Assembly: GCF_032714495.1 (NCBI RefSeq)
Contig: NZ_JAWDKB010000006.1
Coordinates: forward strand, 62,001 to 126,000
Reading direction: 5' to 3'
Source of the DNA: Methanorbis rubei
GTDB lineage: Archaea; Halobacteriota; Methanomicrobia; Methanomicrobiales; Methanocorpusculaceae
DNA: 64,000 nt
A program made the translations under genes and the position numbers. The notes below the pieces were generated by a model, which saw only the letters and a list, made by a program, of their open reading frames with translations, was not told the DNA's origin and made no database searches. Shown here in pieces: positions 53,700-62,655 of the stretch (its first letter is position 1; the number at the start of each line of letters is the position of its first letter).

Positions 53700-56600
53700 T
53701 TACTTTTTTTCAAACTGATAATAAACTGTTTCTTTAGCCCCTATTGAGAATTGATCTTTATCAAATTCAGCTGGATGGACATACCAGCATTGAGATATTT
53801 TTCCTATAGAACTTAGAGCAGCACATGCAAGGGTCTGTAATTTTGTTCCCGTAAGCCCTATTTCAATATTAGTTCCTTGATTGACATACAATGCATAATA
53901 TTTATTCAATAATTGTTTTAATATTTCTTCTGGGTTCTTTCGATCACTCAAAATAGTTTCTATATTGTTATAATTACTCTTCACTATATCTGCTGCCATT
54001 TGCGCAAGTTGTGAGCGATAGCTCTTTCCCGAAGAAACAAATAATTCAGCCCATGAATAATCTCTGTTTTCCAATAATGTAAGTATGCGTTGATTTTTTG
54101 AAACAACAAATCCTAATAATGTTGAGGGTCTCGTACTATAACAATCGGATGTCTCCAAAAGTGGTCTAATCTCATATTCTGGTTTTTCACCTATCAATAA
54201 CCCATCCATAATTTTTCTGAATCGTTTGTATTTCGGCATTTTTTTCGTTTCTTCAAATTTTTCAAAAATAGTTTTTTCAAGCGGATAATATTCTTCAGCT
54301 TCGGTGTATGAAATAATGGTTTTTTTATCACTCGATAATATTTTTTCAGCAATTGAAAAGATTAATGGTTTTGATAGCCCTGTAATATCTAACAAACAAC
54401 TCTCCACGTTATCGATTTGATTATATATTTCTACTAAATTATCGTGATCAATTTTCTCTATTAAGCCGCCATATCCCTTTTTTTGGATTGATGAAACGAT
54501 TTCATTCGTTTTCCCTTCTTCAGGATATTTAATCAAGCAAATTTTTTTGGGATTCCATATATTAAGGATATTTTTGGCTGATTCACTAGCTCTCTCTTCA
54601 AATCCTAAAGCTATAATGACCAAATCTATTTTTTTACTAATTCCACTACTCAAATCAATTTTATCTATTTTTATTTTTTCGTGAAGATACAACAAATCTG
54701 TATTTAGGGTTTCATCATTTTTCCGGTTTTCATCAACAGAAAAATGGTCAAAAAAACTTAATTGCATTTGAGGAAGTTCTTTCTTTTCGCTTTGTTCAGC
54801 TTTAACTTCCGTATATTCCAAGTTATCATCGTCATCGCCTTTAAGATTTTTTATCAATGATTTATCATTTGGATTATCCTCTAATTCATCAAACAGTCTG
54901 TCTGGCGACTTATCATCCTCCGTGTATTCCAAGTTATCATCATCATCGCCTTTAAGATTCTTTATCAATATTTCCTTGCTCGGATTGTTGAGCCAATCAT
55001 CTAATTGTTCGCCTGACAATTCAAAGCGGTCACGATCTGACAGGCCAATTAGACTAGCAATTCCGTATAATTTTCTATATGCGAGTTTGAACTGTAATAT
55101 TGGATTCGCTCCTGGATTTTTCGACCTAGGCGCACCACTAGCAAAGATGAAAATTCCTGCATCAACCAATTCTATTAATTTTTTGAGTTGTTCATTCTTT
55201 TTATCTTCGTCACTAGTAACTCTAACGTGCATGCTTGTATATTGTCTTAATCTTAGGGATGGTTTCACTTTCCGCGCTCCATCATTATATTCTTTCATTT
55301 TTTTATCATAATCTTTTTTAGATTTAACTAATAAATAATTTGACGCTTCTGCAAATGATATTGCATATTGTTGCAATTTATTGTCGCGTCTATTTAAATT
55401 GTATAAACGGCCACTACATAAATCCTGAAAACAATCTGATTGATCTTTTTTGCTTACTGGAGTTTCATTCTTATACTTTTGCACGATACGATCATATAAA
55501 AGAATAACATCACCAATATCTCCAACGCAACATCCTGCAAGAGCACTAATGCCATAGTAAGCTGTATTCAACTCAATAGATTTAGATGCAGAAGCAATAT
55601 TCAATGCAATAACTGATAAAGGACTATTACCCAATATTTTTGACGGGGGATGATCAGGATGATTTACATAATAACTCAAACGTTTTTCCAATATTTTTAA
55701 CAAAAAGGTTTTTCCATTACTATTTTTATTCTTTTCTTTAATTTTTTCTAAAACCTTTGCGCCAAAGTCATACATTGTGAAATCTCTACCTTCGCGTGCT
55801 AGAGCAACATTTCCGGGTGAAGTTAGTTCCATTAACTCTACTGATTGCATCTCGGTAGTTATTTTAAAGGAACATAGGCTACTTTGAAACAACAAATTTG
55901 AAAACAAATCAATAATGGTGTCGACTTTTAAATAACGTATACTTGCATCGTCAAGAAGGAAAAATACTTTTTTATTATTCCAAAGTTCGGACATACCCAT
56001 AATAAGCAATGCCAAAGATTCAAAGGCATTTTTGGGAGAATCTTTTAATTTGGGACCATCCGCATCAGAGAAACAAGTAATTTTCATAGAGAGATAATGT
56101 TCTAGGTCTGAATCCCCCAATTGAGTTGGATCATCTAACAAGTTTATTGTAACAATACATTGTAGAAATTCTACTACTTTTTTCTTGTAATTCGGATTTA
56201 TTAAGTCCGAATCCAAAGATTTTAAGTGTCTAATGATCCCTAGTAACTCAATAGTATATATCCAAATTAATTTAGCAAAATTATCTGAGGAAGCCCTCCC
56301 ACGATTATCGATCAAATTCGAGCATGACGCGGACAGCCCAACATAAACATCATCTTTTAAAATATCTATCCGATTGTGCGTATCATTGTGTTCAAAATTC
56401 GCTCTTGCATGAAAATCTAATGCGCCTAGTAAGGTTGTTTTGCCACATCCCCTCATTCCTGTAATTAGTTGAGGTCCAGAAACCGAAATACCCTTTAGCC
56501 ATTTATTATCTGGATCGACCAATAAAAATGGGATATAGCATTTGTGAATAGTTTGAGCATTATATCCGTCGTCTAATCTGGTGAGGACAAAATTTCGCTC

Positions 56601-57533
56601 CCATGGAGCATAGCTCAAATTGCTGTTAAAGTCTTCTTTCACAATATGAATTAGTTCATCAGGGGTAGGTACCCTGCTGCGTTCTGACAATGGAGCAATC
56701 AAATTCGTAATTTTTTCTAATGTTTCTTTTATCCGAAAATCCGAGTCAGTTGCCTTAGTCGTTACTTTATTATTTATAAGTTCCGACATTCTTTTAAGAT
56801 GATTATATATCTGAGTTTGATCTCCAAATCTGTCTGTATTACTTAAGCTTTCTTCTTTTGAAGAATTTAGGTCAATAACCATAAGGCGAATTGAGCTATT
56901 TAATTCGTCAATTCTTCGGATATTTTGACCTAATTGTTCGACAATTAAATTATCACCATGCAAGTCATTATGATACTTTTGTTTGTTTTGCAATTCACTC
57001 CAAATTCTAATAAGATCAATTGCAAGCTGAGCGAAGTTTCTTGCATTAATATTGCTATCCTCGTTAATAAACTCATTAAAGGTTGTTCCGTTGATATACT
57101 CCAATTCTGAAACAAAACAGGGTATGATGTGATTTCCAAAGGTAACATCAGCGCGAAAATAATTCTTTATCTTTACTATGTGATCCGTACCTTTTGATAT
57201 ATCACTATGCTCTACGCATTCCTTCGCAAAAACACCATATGAAGTTTCTTCTTTGCGGTTAAAATTCTTTAACTCATCATATATTCTCGCAGGTGTTACT
57301 TTGAGAATAGTTTCTTCATCAAATTTGCCGCTTGTACAAAGATAAGTAACTGCATAAAAACCACGTCCCTTTGGCATAACGACATTGTAACTTATATTGT
57401 CTTCAGACACAATGGTTGTAGGAATTTCTTTTAATGGAAAATCATATGGCATGTTACAGATAGAGCATAAATCCGTAAGCTGTTTTTCAGAATAATCTTT
57501 CTTAATACAATTGAAACAACAATATTTACCCAT
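53700..57533 (-). CDS. zinc ribbon - protein kinase-like - P-loop NTPase - unknown C-terminal domain protein (island gene 3)
   Basis: A 1277-residue multidomain protein. Residues 5-26 hold Cys pairs (CCFNC and CSIC) forming a zinc ribbon. A kinase-like domain (about 40-310) has a Gly-rich loop near 57, ILKVTP Lys at 78, HNDLHGDN at 188-195 and DLN at 221. A P-loop NTPase follows: Walker A GMRGCGKTT at 359-367 and FFLLDDAS as Walker B at 524-531. After a helical part and a linker comes a C-terminal module (about 960-1277) with IALGFEERA, LLDITGLSK, TEAEEYYP and GLTGTKLQT. Residues 856-909 contain a duplicated acidic unit. I infer a signalling or effector NTPase; a defence role is likely but unproven. 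It overlaps the upstream gene by eight bases. Confidence 0.8.
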   Translation of the reverse strand: MGKYCCFNCIKKDYSEKQLTDLCSICNMPYDFPLKEIPTTIVSEDNISYNVVMPKGRGFYAVTYLCTSGKFDEETILKVTPARIYDELKNFNRKEETSYGVFAKECVEHSDISKGTDHIVKIKNYFRADVTFGNHIIPCFVSELEYINGTTFNEFINEDSNINARNFAQLAIDLIRIWSELQNKQKYHNDLHGDNLIVEQLGQNIRRIDELNSSIRLMVIDLNSSKEESLSNTDRFGDQTQIYNHLKRMSELINNKVTTKATDSDFRIKETLEKITNLIAPLSERSRVPTPDELIHIVKEDFNSNLSYAPWERNFVLTRLDDGYNAQTIHKCYIPFLLVDPDNKWLKGISVSGPQLITGMRGCGKTTLLGALDFHARANFEHNDTHNRIDILKDDVYVGLSASCSNLIDNRGRASSDNFAKLIWIYTIELLGIIRHLKSLDSDLINPNYKKKVVEFLQCIVTINLLDDPTQLGDSDLEHYLSMKITCFSDADGPKLKDSPKNAFESLALLIMGMSELWNNKKVFFLLDDASIRYLKVDTIIDLFSNLLFQSSLCSFKITTEMQSVELMELTSPGNVALAREGRDFTMYDFGAKVLEKIKEKNKNSNGKTFLLKILEKRLSYYVNHPDHPPSKILGNSPLSVIALNIASASKSIELNTAYYGISALAGCCVGDIGDVILLYDRIVQKYKNETPVSKKDQSDCFQDLCSGRLYNLNRRDNKLQQYAISFAEASNYLLVKSKKDYDKKMKEYNDGARKVKPSLRLRQYTSMHVRVTSDEDKKNEQLKKLIELVDAGIFIFASGAPRSKNPGANPILQFKLAYRKLYGIASLIGLSDRDRFELSGEQLDDWLNNPSKEILIKNLKGDDDDNLEYTEDDKSPDRLFDELEDNPNDKSLIKNLKGDDDDNLEYTEVKAEQSEKKELPQMQLSFFDHFSVDENRKNDETLNTDLLYLHEKIKIDKIDLSSGISKKIDLVIIALGFEERASESAKNILNIWNPKKICLIKYPEEGKTNEIVSSIQKKGYGGLIEKIDHDNLVEIYNQIDNVESCLLDITGLSKPLIFSIAEKILSSDKKTIISYTEAEEYYPLEKTIFEKFEETKKMPKYKRFRKIMDGLLIGEKPEYEIRPLLETSDCYSTRPSTLLGFVVSKNQRILTLLENRDYSWAELFVSSGKSYRSQLAQMAADIVKSNYNNIETILSDRKNPEEILKQLLNKYYALYVNQGTNIEIGLTGTKLQTLACAALSSIGKISQCWYVHPAEFDKDQFSIGAKETVYYQFEKK
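54811..54973. repeat. internal duplication within the large island gene
   Basis: Two copies of a 50-base unit, at about 54811-54862 and 54921-54973, each encode LIKNLKGDDDDNLEYTE (minus strand), with five further similar residues before it. They are about 110 bases apart. They differ by a few bases, so the duplication is not from recent copying alone. Confidence 0.75.
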
Positions 57534-58746
57534 TGATTACCACCTCATAATTATTATACTGTATATTCGGGGGATGCGACATAATTGTTGCGATGGTGTT
57601 ATTAAAAATAGATATATATTTATCACGATATTTGGGACATAGACGTAAAGTTGCTATTAGCTGATTCTTATCCACCGGAATGTCTGGTAAAGCTTGAAGA
57701 ATTAACCCACAGGGGTCTGGGTATTTATTATCAGATGCCACTTCCAAGTTTTGGATTTCCACAATTAAGTCTCGTATTTTCTCAAGATTATACTTACAAT
57801 ATCCTGATGTTGGTGCATATATCTCTATATCGTGACTACATTTTATTAGGTCGCAATATTCAACAAACTTTGAATATACACCTTCTTGTTTTGCTAAATT
57901 TCGCTTGAAAGCCAAATGCAAATCTTCGTTAGAGATGTCTGTTATACTATCACTATATGTATCGTAAATAACTAAATTCCGGGATATATTCTTGCAATAT
58001 TCTTTATGATGCTCTAGCCAAGGAGACGATTCATTCAAGAATATGTTATAAAGTGCGAGTAAAGATTCGCCCCTTCCAATATATGGTTGATATGGAGTAG
58101 ATGCATCACTGATGTAACAAACTGCTTTTATGCCTAAGTTCGTTGCAGTTTCACAAAATATTTTTGCATATTTTGAAGCTTCTATATTATTATGACCTAA
58201 ATTTGCATATTTTGACACTCGTATATCGAGCCCCACAAGTGAAAGACCAACTGCTATTTTTTTTGAAAGAAGACTTGCAATTGCTAAAAAAGGGACATCC
58301 ACTTTCTGATTCTGCTTACGATACGAATATAAAATCGCATCAAGTGGCGTAAAAGACTGATCAGCAATAAAATGAATATATCCACCGGTTGCCACTTCTT
58401 TTTCTAAGTTGCTAAGGGTGTAATTTATTTTATAATTATTTATTTGGAATAGAGCATCAATAGCACCAGCTGGCCTACCCGGAATACCGAGCTTAACAAC
58501 ATCAAATCCGAGTACGTCCAAGTATAATGGACACAATAAGGTGGAAAGCGAGGATGGTCCACCTGTCGATGCAATGTCCGCCCTGTGATCTTTAAAGGGT
58601 AGACGACATCCAGAAGAGGCCAATGTTTCGGCAAGTTTTTTTATATCGCTTATTGCTACGTCATCTTGTTCGAAATATGAAACAAGCCTCTCCATCGATT
58701 CTAATGATTGATTATTTGCAAAATCACATAATATATCATCGAGCAT
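57526..58746 (-). CDS. thymidine/AMP-phosphorylase-fold protein (island gene 2)
   Basis: A 406-residue protein of the nucleoside phosphorylase class II fold. The phosphate-binding loop reads DIASTGGPSS (compare DKHSTGG) near residue 60. ELGIPGRPAGAID-like LGIPGRP follows near 88, then PFLAIASLLSKKIAVG near 155 and TPYQPYIGRGESLLAL near 220. So the catalytic layout is kept, but the Lys of DKHSTGG is replaced by Ile. ATG 58746 is favoured because AGGTGA lies eight bases upstream; GTG 58758 is possible. Overlap with the methyltransferase end and with the next start indicates tight coupling. Its substrate is unknown. Confidence 0.78.
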   Translation of the reverse strand: MLDDILCDFANNQSLESMERLVSYFEQDDVAISDIKKLAETLASSGCRLPFKDHRADIASTGGPSSLSTLLCPLYLDVLGFDVVKLGIPGRPAGAIDALFQINNYKINYTLSNLEKEVATGGYIHFIADQSFTPLDAILYSYRKQNQKVDVPFLAIASLLSKKIAVGLSLVGLDIRVSKYANLGHNNIEASKYAKIFCETATNLGIKAVCYISDASTPYQPYIGRGESLLALYNIFLNESSPWLEHHKEYCKNISRNLVIYDTYSDSITDISNEDLHLAFKRNLAKQEGVYSKFVEYCDLIKCSHDIEIYAPTSGYCKYNLEKIRDLIVEIQNLEVASDNKYPDPCGLILQALPDIPVDKNQLIATLRLCPKYRDKYISIFNNTIATIMSHPPNIQYNNYEVVING

Positions 58747-59776
58747 ATGCACCCTCACCTTTAGTTAAAAGATAATTATATATTACTGTGCATTGTATTT
58801 GGCTAAACAGTGGCGGCAAAGCATTTCCAATCATACTAGCTATAGATTCTTTAGGAATATTTGTAGGAAATATGTAATCATAAGGAAATGTTTGTAAGAG
58901 AGAGGCTTCCCTTGCCGAAATACATCTGTCTTCCTCAGGATGTAGAAAGCGTCCCTTTGAAGGATTAAGGCAACCTCCAGTAATAGTAGGTGCGACATCA
59001 TCCCATTTCATCCTACCATAAACATCTGAAAATCCAATATTAGATTTTTTGTGGCAATTCAGACGGTATATTTCGGGTAAATCTTTTTGGCTCCCTCCCT
59101 CTTTAGGAATTACAGAAATCATCTTTTTTATGCGATTAGAGTGATTAGGTAACATTTTGTGCATATCATCTTTTGTATTTGATGTTTTCTCTAGCTTGCC
59201 AATTGCTTCACGGACAGTACATTTTTTTCTTTCAACTGTATCTATTTCCAAGGCATCTCCAAGAGCGCCCAAAAGCACTAATCTTTTTCTGCGTTGTGGC
59301 ACACCATATTTTGAAAAATCAACAATTAAATGCGAGATATTGTATCCAATTTTTATAAGTTCATCATAAAAATGTAAAAATCTTTCGTATTTAATTATTC
59401 CAGGTACATTTTCCAACATAATACATTGTGGGTGGAGATCCACTATCAATCTTAAAAACTCATCAATTAAATTATTTCGTCCATCTACAACAGCTTCTCT
59501 TTTATTTTTGCACCTTACGGAAGAAAATCCTTGGCATGGAGGGCATCCGGCAAGAAGATGAAGCGGTTCACCATGCAATAATTCCCTTATTTTATTGGAA
59601 TCCAAAGTCCGTATATCACATTCAAACACATTGGTTTCTAAATGATTTAATTTATATACACTCGCGGCATTTTTGTTTATTTCAACAGCAGCAACAACAG
59701 AAAAGCCAGCTTGTTTAATTCCTTCTGACATGCCTCCACAACCAGCAAATAAGTCTATAGCATTATATTTTTTCAT
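58736..59776 (-). CDS. DNA cytosine-5 methyltransferase (island gene 1)
   Basis: A 346-residue C5 methyltransferase. Motif I DLFAGCGGMSEGI (residues 8-20), motif IV GCPPCQGFS with catalytic Cys81, motif VI ENVPGI at 122-127, motif VIII QRRKRL at 161-166, and motif X GNALPP at 317-322 are all present. The region between motifs VIII and IX, the target recognition domain, is short. It is the first gene of the island operon. It may protect host DNA while its partners act on unmodified DNA; that is inference. No restriction endonuclease is seen beside it. Confidence 0.92.
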   Translation of the reverse strand: MKKYNAIDLFAGCGGMSEGIKQAGFSVVAAVEINKNAASVYKLNHLETNVFECDIRTLDSNKIRELLHGEPLHLLAGCPPCQGFSSVRCKNKREAVVDGRNNLIDEFLRLIVDLHPQCIMLENVPGIIKYERFLHFYDELIKIGYNISHLIVDFSKYGVPQRRKRLVLLGALGDALEIDTVERKKCTVREAIGKLEKTSNTKDDMHKMLPNHSNRIKKMISVIPKEGGSQKDLPEIYRLNCHKKSNIGFSDVYGRMKWDDVAPTITGGCLNPSKGRFLHPEEDRCISAREASLLQTFPYDYIFPTNIPKESIASMIGNALPPLFSQIQCTVIYNYLLTKGEGAYAR

Positions 59777-59975
59777 AAGATCATTCCTTAATAAATGGAA
59801 TTTGTCGATACTATCTCTACTACGTTATTCTGTATCATACACCTTAATTATGTTTTCGTTTATCCTCCAATTTTTGGGTTGATATTGGAATAGCCCACGC
59901 TTTTCCAAGACATTGAACACCTTTCTTTTATACGGCCTTGTTCACAAATAATTTGAACTTGCCGTTCAGAGATAT

Positions 59976-60182
59976 TTACTTATTAAATACTTCTTTTGAT
60001 ATTGTACATTCCATATTTAACTTATTTATTAGGTAATTACGCATATATTTGTCTAGTTTTTCTCCTCTAAATCCAAAATATCCATTGTCCAAAACCGAAC
60101 TCCATTTCCATCCCCCACTCGGTATGGAAATATCACGAATTTGTTTGTTACCACCAAGTTTATCAGAATTTACCTGACGATT
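59976..60182 (-). pseudogene. gene fragment upstream of the island operon
   Basis: An open frame of 68 codons without a start codon near its upstream end. It reads NRQVNSDKLGGNKQIRDIS and then PSGGWKWSSVLDNGYFGFRG, ending in IKSEVFNK-like residues (SKEVFNK). Its composition resembles protein more than random AT-rich DNA. It stops about 200 bases before the methyltransferase start and may be the remains of a fourth island gene. I do not recognise the family. Confidence 0.35.
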
Positions 60183-60451
60183 TTATCAATCTGATAAGGA
60201 AGTACCAACCCGATCATCGAACACGGTGAGGATTTTCAACACTTCCATATCAGCTGACGAAGAGGACGCAATCGGGATTGAGACCTTTTACAACAGATTC
60301 TCTCAACATCACCCATCATGATGCGATCCCAATCTCCCATAATTGTGAGCAAATATCATGATGTATATTCCGGCCATTTTATTTATCTAAAACTGCTCTC
60401 CAGAAATCACCCAATTAAAAAAAAGATTAGCGTCCCATCAGGCAGCCCCTT
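60183..60451. other. island right edge, no clear gene
   Basis: Base composition returns to that of the host here. A 46-codon open frame on the plus strand at about 60178-60318 (ending RFSQHHPS) could be a gene remnant, but it has no start signal. Nothing else is seen. Confidence 0.3.
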
Positions 60452-60970
60452 TTACTCCTCTTCGCCCATCTCTCCTAAAATCCGGCTCTCCGTCTCCAGC
60501 CGATCGCGGTACGCAACAAGTGCCACCGCATACTCTTCTGACTCATGGAATCCTTTCAGGAACTCATCCGTCGTCTCCCCCATAACCGCGCTCGCCTCTT
60601 CCGCAAGATCCGGAATAATCTCCGCAGCCTGCTCATCAACAACATTCTGCGAATCCACCGCCACATCCATCAGCGCATTGATCGCAGTCTGGTCTGCAAA
60701 GTACTTCCCCATCGAGTTGCAGTAATTCATCAGAATCTCTGCCGCCTGTTTCTCCTTCTTCAGCTCCTTCAGCGTTTTCTTCGCAGCCTTCGTCTGCTTC
60801 GCAAGTTTCTTGTGAGACTCGGTTGCTTTCTTCGGCACCTTTGCCTTCTGCTTGCTGCTGTCGCTGTCAGCTTGGCTCTTTCCCTTATTTTGAGCAGTTA
60901 CAATAACGATTTTCTTCTCGCCGTTGAGTTTAATGACATTATTACTGCCTTTTGATTTCTCTGAGGCCAT
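60452..60970 (-). CDS. lysine-rich helical protein of unknown function
   Basis: A 172-residue protein. An N-terminal strand (NNVIKLNGEKKIVIVTAQN) is followed by a strongly basic low-complexity region (residues 30-75: SKQKAKVPKK, KKLAKQTKAAKKTLKELKKEK) and an acidic helical C-terminal half ending GEMGEEE. The charge split resembles nucleic-acid- or histone-associated proteins, but no family is recognised. It is a single gene on the right side of the island, with host-like composition. Confidence 0.6.
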   Translation of the reverse strand: MASEKSKGSNNVIKLNGEKKIVIVTAQNKGKSQADSDSSKQKAKVPKKATESHKKLAKQTKAAKKTLKELKKEKQAAEILMNYCNSMGKYFADQTAINALMDVAVDSQNVVDEQAAEIIPDLAEEASAVMGETTDEFLKGFHESEEYAVALVAYRDRLETESRILGEMGEEE

Positions 60971-61062
60971 GGTGGGTTACAACTCCCTGTAGAATACTAC
61001 GTTAACCCTGTACTATTATTAGTGTTTAGATGCTCCCTGATTTTATGAAAATATTTTTTTCG

Positions 61063-61317
61063 ATAAGAGTTACAGGATGGCGAATATTTCGAAACGAGAA
61101 TCGCATACCTGCGGTATGCTCACCGCTTCGCATGCCGTTCCGTCGTGCTCACTGCTTCGCAGCCTCGCGGAATAACACGAATAATAAACTTCCATGCATC
61201 TCTAAATGGATAGATATATCCGATAAAAATAATTTTGCAAACTCCTTAAAAATCGCCAATGGCGATTTTTTATTCGCGTTATTCGTGTTTCAGAAATCAG
61301 ACCGCACAACCCCTATT
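61063..61317. repeat. composite repeat: type 2 element within degraded type 1 ends
   Basis: Outer ends ATAAGAGTTACAGGATG and ACCGCACAACCCCTATT resemble type 1 ends. Within them 61091-61291 begins GAAACGAGAATCGCAT and ends ATTCGTGTTTC as in type 2, with AATCGCC-AAT-GGCGATT at 61251-61268. This is the inverse of the nesting at 6466-7133. No gene is seen. Confidence 0.6.
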
Positions 61318-61363
61318 CCAAAAAACTCCGACGAAATCAAAAAAGAAAATTGATCAAACGAAC

Positions 61364-62557
61364 TCACATAAGTTTGTAACCGGCACCCTGGAGAGCACTC
61401 TTGATCTCATCGATCTGTTTCTGATCGCGGGTCTCCATACCGATCTTAATCACGCAGCTGTTGATCGCAGAGTTTGCCTCACCGCGATCATGATGCACGC
61501 TCACCACATTGCCACCAAGCTGTGCAATGATCTCTGAAATTCCCTGCAGCTGCCCCGGTTTATCGATCAGCGGAATCGTCAGATTCGCAACACGTCCTGA
61601 CTTCAGAAGACCGCGGGTGATAACGCGGCTCAAAATCGTCACATCAATATTGCCGCCGGAAAGCACACACACCACATTCTTGCCTGCGACATCGATCTTG
61701 CCAAACATCACCGCAGCAACAGAAACCGCTCCCGCTCCTTCGGCGATCAGTTTCTGATGCTCGATCAGCTCAAGAACCGCACTCGCAACCTCGTCATCCG
61801 TTACTGTCACGATCTCATCAACATACTTGCTGACCATATCAAACGTAATATCGCCCGGACACTTCACCGCAATACCGTCCGCGAACGTTGAGACTGCCGC
61901 AAGCGGAGACTTCTTCTGCAGATCAACAGACCGCTTCATCGAAGGGGCTCCTTCGGTCTGCACGCCGTAGATCTTACAATCCGGTTTCAGATGCTTCATC
62001 ACAAACGCAATGCCTGAGATAAGTCCGCCGCCGCCGATCGGAACCACGACCGCATCAGCGTTCGGCAGCTGATCCAAAATCTCCAGACCAATCGTCCCCT
62101 GGCCAGCGATCACGTCGTCGTCATCGAACGGATGAATAAATGTCCTGCTCTGCTCCTTCTGCAGCTCGCACGCCCTGGCATACGCATCGTCATATGCACC
62201 TGCCACCAGCTCCACTTCTGCACCATACGACTTTGTCGCCTCAATCTTTGAGATCGGCGCGCTGTCCGGAATACAGATCAGAGAGTTAATACCGTTCTTT
62301 GCCGCCGCAAGAGCAACACCCTGGGCATGGTTTCCTGCCGAGCACGCAATGACTCCCCGCGATTTTTCTTCGGGACTGAGTTGCGATATCTTATAGTAGG
62401 CACCGCGAACCTTGAATGAACCCGTAATCTGAAGATTTTCCGTCTTCAGATACACATACCCGTCCTTACTGAGATTGGGGGCATAGATGATATCGGTCTT
62501 TCTGATGACCGGCCGCAGGATGTAGGCGGCATGATAGATCTTGTCGAGAGTAAGCAT
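61364..62557 (-). CDS. ilvA: threonine ammonia-lyase (with ACT-like C-terminus)
   Basis: A 397-residue PLP enzyme. The PLP lysine lies in TGSFKVRGAYYK near residue 50, the Ser/Gly loop SAGNHAQGVA near residue 75 and GGGGLISG near residue 180. A C-terminal ACT-like domain (TIPLIDKPGQLQGISEIIAQLGGNVV) near residues 325-397 suits feedback control. It makes 2-oxobutanoate from threonine, for isoleucine synthesis or threonine breakdown. The short length fits the TdcB/biosynthetic archaeal type. Confidence 0.9.
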   Translation of the reverse strand: MLTLDKIYHAAYILRPVIRKTDIIYAPNLSKDGYVYLKTENLQITGSFKVRGAYYKISQLSPEEKSRGVIACSAGNHAQGVALAAAKNGINSLICIPDSAPISKIEATKSYGAEVELVAGAYDDAYARACELQKEQSRTFIHPFDDDDVIAGQGTIGLEILDQLPNADAVVVPIGGGGLISGIAFVMKHLKPDCKIYGVQTEGAPSMKRSVDLQKKSPLAAVSTFADGIAVKCPGDITFDMVSKYVDEIVTVTDDEVASAVLELIEHQKLIAEGAGAVSVAAVMFGKIDVAGKNVVCVLSGGNIDVTILSRVITRGLLKSGRVANLTIPLIDKPGQLQGISEIIAQLGGNVVSVHHDRGEANSAINSCVIKIGMETRDQKQIDEIKSALQGAGYKLM

Positions 62558-62655
62558 CGGAGAATATCGCTATACTATACACACGCTCAGGAAATAATTC
62601 TTCACCATCGACACGTCAAAAGATTAAATTTGGTCGGTGCCCCAAACATTGTACT

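Noticed and set aside
53600-60190. Possible direct-repeat attachment sites at the island edges (AATAATTTG near 53609 and 59948)
   Set aside because: Only nine AT-rich bases match, which is expected by chance in such sequence.
61030-61353. Open frame after the lysine-rich gene
   Set aside because: It lies inside a composite repeat, and its sequence is explained by the repeat.
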